Origin: Vitis vinifera
Taxonomy: Eukaryota; Streptophyta; Magnoliopsida; Vitales; Vitaceae
Direction of reading: 5' to 3'
DNA: 64,000 bases
Assembly: GCF_030704535.1 (NCBI RefSeq)
Contig: NC_081808.1
Location: 17,792,501-17,856,500, forward strand
Made by a program: the position numbers and the translations under genes. This document shows, one piece after another, positions 1-10,976 of the stretch; within the stretch, counting starts at the first letter, position 1, and each line of letters begins with the position of its first letter. The notes under the pieces were generated by a model. The model searched no databases. It saw only the letters and a list, made by a program, of their open reading frames with translations, and was not told the origin of the DNA.

Positions 1-3000
1 AATGTGATCACACTAACTCCAATTGAAAAAGATCAGTTGAAAGAATTGAAAAAAATGGATGCAAAAGCTCTCTTATTTATTCAACAAGGTGTTGGTAATA
101 ACATCTTTCCAAGAATTATGAGAGCTTCAAAAGCTAAAGAAGCATGGGACATCCTTCAATAGGAGTTCCAAGAAGACAAAAGAACCCGGTCAGTAAAGCT
201 TCAAGCTTTAAGAAGAGAGCTGGAAAACATGAAAATGAAGGAGAATGAAACTCTAAATGAGTTTTCTTCCAAATTTATGGAGTTAGTAAATCAGATGAAG
301 TCATATGGTGAAGAAATTAGTGATAAAAGAATTGTTGAGAAACTGTTGATCAGTCTACCTAACAAATTTGACCCAATTGTGGCTGTGATTGAAGAAACAA
401 AAGATTTCTCACTACTCTGTGTACAAGAGCTATTTGGGTCTTTAAAAGCTTATGAACAAAGATTGTTGAGGCATTCTGAAAAATCAGTAGAAAGTGCATT
501 CCAATAAAAAATAAGCCTTAACTCCAGAAATGTTGAAAGGAAACCTATAAGCAATGAAAATAGAAGTGATTCATCTAGAGGTGGCAGAACTGGACGAGGA
601 AGAGCAAGAGGAAGAGATGGAAGAGGTAGAGGAAGATTCAACTATGGAAGAAAGTTTACTAACGAGGAAGGCTCATCATTCTCAAAGTGTAATATTTGTA
701 AAAGAAGTAGTCATGTTGAAAAAGATTGTTGGTTCAAAGGGAAGCCTCAATGCTTCAATTGTAAAAAATTTAGGCATGTCCAAAAAGATTGCAGATTTAA
801 GAACAAGCAACAAGCAAGCTGTGCTGAGGAGAAAGAGGCTGATGAAAACATGTTTTATGCTTGTCAAAGTGCTGCTGAGCAAAAGAATAATGTGTGGTTC
901 CTTGACAGTGGCTGCACAAACCACATGACTGGTAACAAAAATATTTTCCTTAACATGGATACAACCATCAACTCACAAGTCAAAATGGGTAATGGTGATT
1001 TAGTGAATGTTAAAGGGAAAGACACAATTGGCATCCAAACTAAAGTGGGAACCAAGTACATTAGAGATGTTCTTTTTGTACCAGCCTTGGAGCAAAATTT
1101 GTTGAGTGTGGGACAGCTAGTAGAGCATGGGTATAAACTTCACTTTGAAAATAATGAGTGCACCATTTATGATAAGGAGCGGAGAAGAAATTTAGTGAAG
1201 AAGATAAAGATGGAGAAAAATAGAAGCTTTCCAATTGTCTTCAAATATGCTGAAAATGTGGTTTTGAGAATGGAAGATGTTGAAGAAGCTTGGTTGTGGC
1301 ATAGAAGATTTGGGCATTTGAACTTCAATAGCTTGAAAATGCTTTGTCAAAGGAAGATGGTACAAGGATTGCCAAACACCATTGAAGAAAAGAATGAAGT
1401 ATGTGACGGTTGTGCTCTTGGGAAGCATCATAGACAATCATTTCCAAAAGGAGTCGCTTGGAGAGCAAAGAAGGTATTGGAGTTAATTCACACTGATATA
1501 TGTGGGCCTATGTCTACACCTTCTCAAGGCAACAACAAGTACTTTGTTTTGTTTATTGACGATTTTACAAGAATGACTTGGGTGTTCTTCATGAAGCAAA
1601 AATCAGAAGTGTTCTCTATCTTCAAAAAATTCAAGAGTTTTGTTGAAAAGCAAAGTGGTTGCTACATAAAGACCTTGAGAAGTGACAGAGGAATGGAATA
1701 TACTTCAAGCCAATTTGGTAATTTTTGTGAAGATGAAGGGGTTGAGAGACAGCTTACTGTTGCATATACTCCTCAACAACGTGGAGTAGTTGAAAGGAAG
1801 AATCAAACGGTTATGGAAATGGCCAAAGCTATGTTATATGAGAAGGGTTTGTCTAAAATTTTTTGGGCTAAAGCAATTAACACTGCTGTGTATCTTTTGA
1901 ATAGATGCCCAACAAAAGCATTATTGAACAAAACTCCGATTGAAGCATGGAGTGGAAGAAAACCATCTGTTAGACACTTCAAAGTGTTTGGGTGCTTATG
2001 TTATTCACAAGTTCCAAAGGAAAGAAGGAGCAAGCTGGATGAAACATGTGAAAAGTGCATCTTCATGGGTTATAGTTCACAGTCAAAGGGTTATAGGCTG
2101 TATAATTTGAAAACCAATAAGCTGATCATAAGTAGAGATGTTATTTTTGATGAAAAAGCTACTTGGAATTGGGAAGAAGGTAAAATTCTGAAGAAAACAA
2201 TTCTTGTTGATGAACTTCAAACAAAAGCACCAGTTGAAACTGGAAATGGCAGCACTTCAACTTCATCACCTCAAGAATCCCCAAGATCAGTTCCATTATC
2301 TCCCTCAATTGAGTCTCCAACTTCAAGCTCATCATCACCATCCTCAACTCCAAGAAAAATGAGAAGTTTGACTGATGTTTATGAGAGATGCAATTTGTGC
2401 ATTGTTGAACCTCAAAGTTTCGAAGAGGCAACAAAAGATGAAGATTGGAGGAAAGCAATGGAAAAATAAATTGATGTCATTGAGCAAAATGAAACATGGC
2501 AGCTGGTTGAAAAGCCAAAAGACAAAGAAATCATTGGGGTGAAATGGATTTTTAGGGTGAAATATCATTCTGATGGTAGAGTTCAAAGGCTTAAAGCTAG
2601 ATTGGTTGCAAAAGGCTATTCACAACAGTCGGGTGTTGATTTCCATGAGACCTTTGCTCCAGTTGCTCGCCTTGATACTATTAGAACTATTATTGCAGTG
2701 GCTGCTCAAAAAGGTTGGTTGTTGTACCAACTTGACATAAAATCTGCATTTTTGAATGGAAAGCTGGAAGAAGAGATCTATGTTGAACAACCTCAAGGCT
2801 TTGTTGTTGATGGAGAAGAAAACAAAGTTTACAAGTTAAAGAAAGCCTTATATGGTTTGAAACAAGCTCCCCGTGCCTGGTACACTCAAATTGACAACTA
2901 CTTCATTGAAAATGGTTTCATTAGAAGCAAAAGTGAGCCTACCCTCTATGTGAAGAGCAAAGATAATTCCCAAATCCTTATTGTTTCTATTTATGTTGAT

Positions 3001-3956
3001 GATTTGATTTTTACTGGAAATGATGAGAAGATGGTTGAAAAATTTAGAAATGAAATGATGAAAAAATATGAAATGAGTGATATGGGATTGTTGCATTATT
3101 TTTTGGGAATTGAAGTCTATCAAGAAGAAGATGGTGTGTTTATTTGTCAAAAGAGGTATGTTGAACATATCCTCAAAAAGTTTGGCATGGCTGGTTGTAA
3201 TCCTGTATCTACTCCTTTAGTTGTGAATGAAAAGTTGAGGAAAGAAGATGGAGGGAAGATGGTTGATGAAACTCACTTTAGAAGTCTTGTTGGAAATCTG
3301 TTGTATCTCACTGCAACTAGACCTAACATCATGTTTGCAGCAAGCTTGCTGTCAAGATTCATGCATTATCCTAGTCATTTACATCTTGGAGCAGCAAAAA
3401 GAGTCTTGAGATATTTGCAAGGCACGGTTGAACTTGGAATAAAATATTTCAGGAACATTGAAGTGAAGCTAATTGGCCATTGTGATAGTGATTGGGGTGG
3501 CTGTATTGATGACATGAAAAGCACATCAGGCTATGCATTCTCCCTTGGTTCAGGTGTTATATCTTGGGTCTCAAAAAAGCAAGGCTCAGTGGCTCAATCA
3601 TCTGCTGAAGCAGAGTATATTTCAGCTTCACTGGCAACTTCTCAAGGCATATGGTTGAGAAGAATTTTAGAAGACATCAAGGAGAAGATGAAGCAACATA
3701 TCTACTTTGTGACAACAAATCTGCTATAGCCATTGCAAAAAACTATGTTTTTCATAGTAGGACTAGGCATATTGCAGTGAAGTATCATTTTATTAAAGAA
3801 GCTATTTCAGATGGTGAGGTTCAATTGATGTACTGTAAATCAGAGGAGCAGGTTGCTGATATCTTCACTAAAGCATTGCCTTTGGAGAAGCTTGTTCACT
3901 TCCGAAAGCTTTTGGGTGTAGAGGAACATCACATTAAGGGGGAGAATGTAACATAA
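1..3956 (+). pseudogene. copia gag-pol polyprotein, interrupted
   Basis: The same frame reads from base 1 to about 3690, broken by stops at 160-162, 505-507 and 2467-2469. A frameshift near 3680-3690 then moves the RNase H end into another frame, which runs to 3956. Visible landmarks: two CX2CX4HX4C zinc knuckles (about 694-800), protease motif DSGCTNHM (about 904), integrase acidic motifs in HTDICGP and RSDRGMEY, RT motif YVDDLIFTG (about 2992), and RNase H motifs CDSDWGG and CDNKSAIA. In a living element this polyprotein builds the particle and copies and integrates the element. The stops and frameshift make that unlikely here. The clade within copia was not determined. Confidence 0.92.
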
Positions 3957-4314
3957 TGTGCCTATGCTGTGTTAGGTTATATATGTAAAAACAACTTTTT
4001 TGTTTTTGTTTTGAGTGGTTGTCATGCTTCCACGTGGAGAGATTTACACAGGTTAAATCTCTTTGCATCTAGTTTAAATTCTGGACTGTACAACAAAAAG
4101 TGAAAAACCGAGAATACAAAGTGAAAAGAAACAGGGTCCTCTGTTTTTTTGGGACTGTCTTAACTCCTCTGTTCCAGGTCTGTTACAAGGTGTCACTCTT
4201 CCATTTTTTCTTTCTATAGCCTTTCTCTGTTTCAGGCTGAAACTGCAGCCAACACTTATCTGCTCACCTTCTTCATGTTTATTAAAGAGTCCAAGATATA
4301 TATAGTAACACACA
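3947..4314 (+). repeat. 3' LTR of the first copia element
   Basis: It begins TGTAACATAATG immediately after the polypurine tract and stop codon of the element. The right boundary is approximate, placed at AGTAACACA just before the coding similarity to Mur ligase begins. A G-box-like CCACGTGG core lies at about 4030. Confidence 0.65.
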
Positions 4315-4390
4315 GCAGTGACGTATCTTGCTATATTAGGAAACTTCTTCAGGAAAATTATTTGCTCTTGTTGGAAAGCGGTTCTTACAG

Positions 4391-4581
4391 CAGCTAAGAA
4401 TTTGAATCTAGTTGGGGAAAGAAATATGATATATTCACCTGATGCAGAAAGTTTGGCATTCAAAATTGTGCACAGGCTAAATAGAAACGATTTTATTTTG
4501 GCGAAGGGTAGTGAAGCAATGCAAATGGAGAAAGTTGTAGATGCAATAAAGGCCATGAATATAGGATTTCCACATGAATAG
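4391..4581 (+). CDS. murF: Probable last exon of a plant MurF-type Mur ligase gene (partial)
   Basis: The reading frame ending at 4581 has the C-terminal signature of UDP-N-acetylmuramoyl-tripeptide--D-alanyl-D-alanine ligase. In order: an AAKNLNLVG segment, a loop with ERNMIYSPDAESL, and then DFILAKGSEAMQMEKVVDAI, which parallels the bacterial VLVKGSR...MEEVV end. In bacteria MurF adds D-Ala-D-Ala to the peptidoglycan precursor; plant homologues are presumed plastid-targeted. A likely splice acceptor (TTCTTACAG, ending 4390) precedes the exon. The frame stays open back to 4318, so the exon could be longer. The copia 3' LTR ends roughly 75 bp upstream, so either the element sits in the preceding intron or the gene is disrupted; the other exons are outside the window. 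Family assignment rests on a short C-terminus. Confidence 0.5.
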
Positions 4582-5699
4582 TAAGGGGATAAGAATCAAG
4601 TCAATTTAAGTATTAACTCTTTCTCTCGCTATGTGTGTATATAGTGTATATATGTATGCAACTTCAACTCAATATATTGACGACAAAACTTTTCTTCGCA
4701 CAAAACACAGCTATCACATAAGACGACCAACGGGAAACCTCAGTTGTTACATCAAAGCTACTATACTATGTTTTATAAAGTGTGAGTTACATCTCTCATT
4801 TTTAGATTGGTTTCACTGATGTCGCCTATTCACTTATCCAATTATTCTTCTGCTTTTCTAACGTTTGGGTTATTGTAATGGCAACAAAATGCTTTTTCTA
4901 ACAACATTTACATGGAAAGGTGGATTTATGGGCTTTATTGAACCTGTTGATTGTATTCAACTGCAGAGCTAGAAATTTTGAGTAACCATATCAATCTTGG
5001 GAGTAGTTCAGAAGATTGTCATACACAAGCTATGTTGCAACAAAAGAAAAGCTTGGCAAGACAAGTGGTCTTGCATAGATGCTTAAAGGGTTCAGCTGTT
5101 GGAAAGTTCAACATTCTACGTTCGTCCCATCACCAACCTCTGTGTGTCATATCACAAAGACAAGAGGCTCTAAACTCCCAACCCCTCCACTTGACCTTCC
5201 CAAAAGTCCTCTTACTGACTCCTTTTCAACTGTACCTCCTAGGAACTCTACCCACTACCACTTGCTCCTATTGTGCCATGTTTCCACTCAGCCAAATCAT
5301 CTTCCCTTTTCGTGTGCTTTTCTCCCTATTTGCCTTTCATAACATACCTTTTTCTCCGGGATGAATCTCTCTTTAACGCCAAGCAGCAATTTCCTCTGAC
5401 ATGAAAACCACCAATATCGAAATAGCTAAAGAAGTGATTAACATGAGGGTGAGGCAATAGCATACGAACTCAAGACACTTGCATATTGGGGCATGCAATC
5501 AATTATTGGTTTCCTGCTCAGTTGGATGTTCCAAGGGTCAATTTGGAGTAGGGCTATATGCAAACCAAGATATTTCAATTATCATGAGATGCTTAACTGA
5601 AACTTTCCTTTGGTCATGGTTGTGATATGGCAGTTTGAAAGAACTAATCACTTCCTCCACTTGATGTCAGAATTTCCCTTTTACATTTTGATTTTATAA
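4582..5699. other. Intergenic region, no gene recognised
   Basis: Downstream of the MurF-like exon. Contains short open frames (for example 4951-5364 and 5079-5342) without recognisable domains or splice structure. Read as 3' UTR plus unique intergenic DNA. Confidence 0.5.
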
Positions 5700-8340
5700 G
5701 AAATTTGCATGAAAATACCCCCAGCTTTTTCTAATCACAAGGAGATTCAGATTTGTCTCTCGGGACAAGTCCCATTGTCTCTAGGAAGCATCAAACAGTG
5801 CCAGATTCTCAACTGCAATGCAAGTTCATTACGTCAAACAATCCAAGATTGATTAGTCAAGCCTTTCAGTCTCAATAATATGAGTTCATTTTCTCCCTTT
5901 TGGGTAGGGATATTGATGTTGATTGTTATGACCACTGGCAAACAAAAACATTAATAGCAATCTCAAGCAATTTCATCTCCCTTCGAAATTGGACTAGGGA
6001 AAATCAAATAGCAATTCCAATGTCGTAATTGGATATTGAACTACAAGGTCAATCTTGTCACTTGATTACAAATGTGCCAGTTGTCCCATGAAACAGAAAT
6101 TGGAGGACATGTCCTTTCTTGGGATTCAAAGTATTGACAACAACTCCAGGTTCATCTACTGGGGGTAGTGCACAAGCCAATTGATTAATCATGAGAATGT
6201 TTAATTGACATTTCTCTTTGTAATACTTAAAACATGACTTGCCTGACCAGTATCGGTTGTTTTGTGTCAATCAGGCTGCGCTGATTATTGCTACTAGTCT
6301 ATATAGAGACAGGGGAAACATGTTGTATTGTCATCTGAATAGAGATTCAATCTGTTTTCATTGAGATGATGAACATGCATACAAGCCATCAGTCTGTTAT
6401 TGTTCCACGAAGTCCTCTATTGATACCAGTTCAGGGCATTCAAGATATTCACATGGGTGCTTGAGTGGAGGAGTATTAAGCTGGTATGGCACATTGAGTT
6501 AGGACTTGACAGAAGAATGTCGTTAGCTTAAGACCAATGAATTGTATTTCAATTATGATTGTGGGAACTTTGCAATTGGTGAAACTGGTGGTGAAAAAGA
6601 AAGTTGCTCTTGTCCAACATGTTAATGTGTGAATTTATTTTGTTTTCCTCTTATGTTACATTTGATTATATCTCAAGGCACTTGAATATCATAGTGTGTT
6701 GTGCGTGTTCCTCTGTAAGTTATGGAAAGCCTTGTCTGCAATTGGTGTTATAAACTTATAATGAATGTTATATATTTCTATGCGTCCATTCTCAGGCCTA
6801 CGGATTGAAATACCAAAGCATGACTTGCTTGGCTATTGAACTTGGAACTAGATTTGTCTGCTTTTCAAGTTGGTGAGTTCACTTAGATGAGCTGGCTCTT
6901 CCTATGCACAGGGAGTTTCCTTTCTATTGCTTTTATAGAAATGGCAAGTCCCATATAAAAGTGAATCTTCCCTTCCAGCAGCTAACATGTTTTGTCTGCT
7001 AAAAAAGTAGCCATTATTATCTGGTGGGGTTTTGTTTTAGTTCCAGCCTTACAAAGGTTAGGTATGCTTCTCCCTTAAACAATACTAAAGACCGCCTGAA
7101 GAACAAAACCAAAATTTTGATGATTTCTTTCCTTAATATTATTTATTATTTTACTGGTGCCAATTTTCATGGACCCCCTTTGTTCCAGATTCTCCAAACG
7201 TAACAAGTTCTCATTGAGATTCAGGATTATGAATCATACTGAGGTCCCATAAAGCAAGGAAATGGGCCACCCAAATCCACAGCATCAGTATTCTGTGGGG
7301 AATAAAGGATTCATTATGAATCTTGCTGGGGTCCCATGGATGTTGTGAAATATGAAAGATTCATTGTATTGTTCATCAAAACTGTGTTGTTCAACATAGG
7401 CCTTAGACCCTAAATTTTTTTGTGGTTTTATGTAGAGAATGACATTTGGAAAAGGGTGAAGCATCGTTAATCAACCCGGTCTACAACCCGTTTTCCTCAA
7501 AATCTAAGGATGAGGATAAAAGGGAAGATAAAAGGACTGTTAAAAAGCATGAGATAAGCACATGGTAGGTTGGTCCTATCAGGTTTATGAATAGTGAGCT
7601 TTCCTTTTCTGACCACTTTAATCAACACTCAAATTCATAGGTTGCTCCTTTGAGGGTCTTTCCTTTTCCTCACATGGGAAATCTCCAAGAATTTCATTCT
7701 TCTGTGAATCCAAGCTATCAACAGTTTTTTTGGTCTAGAACAGGTCTGGTTGTTCCCACAATTGCTGTGAACTCCATCTTGAGCTGTAGAATCACGAATG
7801 CCAAGGCAATTCCTGAGAACTTGTGTCTGAGTCCCATTCCATTTTCAACCTTCTAGAACAAAGAGGTTGTTTAGTTTGGTAGTTATTTTCAATCTTCCTC
7901 AGTGAAACCATTAAAACATCTTATCTTGTAGCTTGTAATTTGGTTGATGTAATGCCTTCTCATTTCCCCTTTTTCATATAGAATTAAAAGAGGTATGGCA
8001 TCAGAAAGCTAAAAGGCCAGCTCAAAAAGATGCATCTCCATGTACTCTGAGTCAGCTTAAAAAAAGGAAGACTGAACTGCTGACCAAATATCTAATATTC
8101 TTTATGTGTCCAACCGTATTTAACCAAATACACCTTTCTTGCAATTTCTTGGAGAATTGAACAAAAGAAGAATAGGTTCTTCTTACAATAGCTTTTCAAA
8201 AATGGCCGAACACACCGTCATCTCAGACTGTTTTTAAGTAGAGTTATTTTTTCAAAAAGCTCATGCCTGTGCCTTTATTCATGTTGATGAGCAACGGATT
8301 AGTCATTAACTAAAAGTCAAAACATTCACCCACCATTTCT
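5700..8340. repeat. Upstream part of duplication unit 1 (GEM-like A unit)
   Basis: Non-coding stretches here recur, diverged, at 19900-20040 plus 26320-28340, and in part at 30170-31260, 33060-33700 and 36280-36840. Examples are the ATTGACAACAACTC segment near 6130 (also near 26645) and the GATTCTCAACTG segment near 5800 (also near 20025). The minus strand at 7380-7600 holds a broken relative of the small secreted-like ORF at 30558-30857. No intact gene was seen in this stretch. Confidence 0.65.
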
Positions 8341-8356
8341 ATCCCTTTAAATGCAC
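8293..8356 (+). promoter_or_regulatory. Core promoter of GEM-like gene A
   Basis: A TATA-like CCCTTTAAATGCAC lies at 8343-8356, about 110 bp upstream of the ATG. About 40 bp further upstream is a degenerate version (GATTAGTCATT) of the TGAGTCAT element seen in the other three GEM-like promoters of this window. Assignment is by conservation among the four paralogues. Confidence 0.55.
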
Positions 8357-8466
8357 ATGCATTTTACAGGTTTCTTCAATCTCTTGAAAGTAGAGCATTC
8401 AAGGCTTACTTGTTGCAGACAAGTCAGTTGGAGAAAGAGAAACTGAATTGCAGCACTTCTAGAAAT

Positions 8467-9386
8467 ATGAAGAACCAGCTCCAAGAACACATTATTGGAA
8501 TCCCAGTCAACTGCCAATACGATAGGCCATCTCCTCCAAATGGCTCTGGGGCAATAATTCCAAGTAAAACTCTTTTTTTCACTTTGTTTATCAATTGTTT
8601 TAGTTATAGAGGACTTCAAAATGGAAGTTGTTTTACCAATGGGTTGTCTTGAAATCGCAGAAAAAATGAATTCAATGAATTATAAGATGAACAATAACAG
8701 GAAGAAGGCAGACAATTTTGTGGATGGAGTCCGAGAGCATGGTAAGTTTCTTTTTTGCTACAGTTTATTTAAGAATCATGAACATCCTGATTTTAACCAT
8801 CTTTTATTTATGAAACTTCAGTGAGATTAGGGCTTAAGTTCTCTGAAACCGTGAAGGGAAAGTTGAGCTTGGGGGCTAGGATTCTTCAAATTGGGGGAAT
8901 GAAAAGAGTTTTCAGACAAAATTTTGGTGTTAGAGAAGGAGAAAAGCTATTGAAGGTTTCCCAATGCTATTTATCGACAACAGCAGGCCCTATAGCTGGC
9001 CTCCTCTTTATCTCTACTCAAAGAGTTGCCTTTTGTAGTGAAAGGTCAATCAAATTTTCTTCTCCAAATGGTGAATTAGTTAGAATCCATTACAAGGTGG
9101 GTTACTCACATTACTCTCTCTATGTCAACCCATCTCTCTTTCCATGATTTTTGAACATCTAAGTAAATTCGTTTTTTTTTTTTTTTTTGTGTAGGTCTCT
9201 ATCCCACTAAGAAAGATAAAGAGAGCCAATCAAAGCGAGAATGTGAAAAAACCTTCTCAGAAGTACATGGAAATTGTTACTGTGGATAACTTTGACTTCT
9301 GGTTTATGAGATTCTTGAATTACCAAAAAGCTTTCAGCTATCTTCGACAGGCAATCTCTCAAGTGCAGAATCCAGTCCAGAAGTGA
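8467..9386 (+). CDS. GEM-like GRAM-domain protein A (4 exons, 214 aa)
   Basis: Exons 8467-8563, 8661-8741, 8822-9096 and 9195-9386, all with GT-AG introns, joining into 645 nt without a stop. Exon 3 starts VRLGLKFSETVKGKLSLGAR and contains the GRAM core (ASQCYLSTTAGPIAGLLF in the close paralogues, with VSQCYL here). Exon 4 contains IPLRKIKR and the YMEIVTVDNFDFWFM stretch typical of GEM-like / ABA-responsive GRAM proteins. GRAM domains bind membrane phosphoinositides. Arabidopsis GEM interacts with CDT1 and TTG1, and several GEM-like genes respond to ABA. The start was chosen because the same Met and phase-1 first exon of 97 nt recur in all four paralogues. The role of this particular copy is unknown. 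Confidence 0.93.
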
Positions 9387-9647
9387 TTCAAGCCAATAAG
9401 TTCTTCCCTCCCACTTCGACAAATGTAATTACACGAACCTAATGAAGCTCTGCGCAGTCAAAGGCTTTGTACAATTTTTTTTTGTTAATGAGAAATTGAT
9501 CTCCAATTCTTCAACCCTTATTTTCTACTCAGTCAGAGAACAAGTTGTTCCAAAGTGATAATTGTGCTTGTACTTGAGTAGCTTGGGGAGATGAAATATT
9601 TCATCCTCCCAGGGTTCTCAACAACCAAACACAATTTGCTGAAACTG

Positions 9648-9880
9648 TGGTGAGATTGGGGCCTAAGATCTCTGAAACTGTGAAAAAGAAGTTGAGTTTG
9701 GGGCCTAGGATTCTTCAAATAGGAGGATTTACAATAGTTTTTATGCAAATTTTCAGTGTTGAAAAAAAAGCTGTTGAAAGATTCTGACTTTTGGTTTATA
9801 AGGTTTGTGAATTATTAGAAAGATTTCAACTATCTTCAACAAGCAACATCTCAAGCATGGAATCCACCATAAAAGAAAAG
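9648..9880 (+). pseudogene. Internally deleted GEM-like pseudogene
   Basis: Starts like GEM exon 3 (VRLGPKISETVK) and runs to the middle of that exon. It then jumps straight to the middle of exon 4 (DFWFIRFVNY-like) with a frameshift and stop at the junction near 9780. The second half of exon 3, intron 3 and the start of exon 4 are missing. No exons 1 or 2 are visible upstream; instead the preceding sequence resembles the 3' flank of gene B (near 29515), pointing to a partial tandem copy. Confidence 0.85.
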
Positions 9881-10900
9881 TGGCTCAAGCCAATACATTT
9901 CTTCCCCTCTGCTTCATCTGATATTGTTAGCAAGAGCCCAACAAAGCTCCAAACATACAATTTTTTTACCGTTGCTTTTCCATGAGTAGATAGAATCAGT
10001 TATTCTAGGGTTGTTCACTGGTAGCCATGACTTTCAAAACAATATTGAACGTCCTCATCCTTTTAGTCATCTAGACTTCACAAGTTCTCCCTGAGACTGA
10101 AGGAGTTCAAAAGAATTCAACTAGTAATCATTCCTCCATACCCCTCCACAAGCTTGTTGAAGTTGCACTTGCCCAGACCTAAATAGAAGGTAATGCAACC
10201 ATTGTCATTGTCTGTAAGACTGTAACTAATACCTATGTTTCCATTCTTCTTGGCAACTTCTCTCATGAGTGTCTAAACTTAAAACTAACAGACCTGGAAC
10301 TGGCATATATATGGGGCAGGCCATATAGACACTGTATGGACTGCAAATCCTGGTTTGATATATGCTGGAGCGGCAAATTACGTCAATTTTTTCCGTCAGC
10401 TAGGCTATAGCACTAAGAACTCCCAGATTATGTCAAAACCAACATAAAATTTTTTAACATCAGCTACAAACCTCATTAGTTTTTAACTAAAACATTGGTG
10501 CATTTTATCAACAAAGAGGACATTGTTTCCCTTCATATATCCTGAATCCATGTAAATAAACTTTCACTACTGAACTTCGGTGTAACTAGCTTACACAGTT
10601 ATCAATGAGGTGGGACTAAGTAATGACCACCCCAACATTGGATCCACAATTTTTCTGCAACTCTTAAAAATACAGTAGTTCAAACACTAGATTCCAAGCA
10701 AGACCTAGGAACAATTCAAGCAAAATTAGGAGTAACCCCCAAAACAAATAGTTGAAAATGGAAATACTAATGTGACAATGAATTTTCATTAAATGAATGC
10801 TGATTACAAATTTACAGTTTGTAAGAATACTATAAAGAGAATTCTTTGTGTCGATGATTATATTCACAAGCTACTAAAAGCCTCTATACAGTTTTCAATA
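9881..10900. other. Intergenic region between GEM-like pseudogene and ZFWD 3' end
   Basis: No gene recognised. The last 75 bp or so are probably 3' UTR of the minus-strand ZFWD gene, whose stop codon is at 10977-10979. Confidence 0.5.
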
Positions 10901-10976
10901 GAAATATCATGAACATGAAGGAGCAAAACAAGAAACAGAGAATGGCTTTATGGAGATGACAGCTGCCTTCCATCAT

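Larger units (their letters stand above)
1..4314 (+). mobile_element. Ty1/copia LTR retrotransposon, 5'-truncated by the window edge, decayed
   Basis: In one reading direction the segment encodes gag, zinc knuckles, protease, integrase, reverse transcriptase and RNase H in copia order (integrase before RT). A polypurine tract (about 3935-3946, AAGGGGGAGAAT) follows, then a TG-starting 3' LTR. The 5' LTR and primer binding site lie off the left edge. Three in-frame stops and one frameshift show the copy is dead as a protein source. The 3' LTR end (about 4314, near AGTAACACA) is estimated, because the partner LTR and target duplication are not visible. Confidence 0.93.

Noticed and set aside
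4074-4556. 160-aa minus-strand frame
   Set aside because: Runs from the LTR into the MurF-like exon on the opposite strand. No domain.
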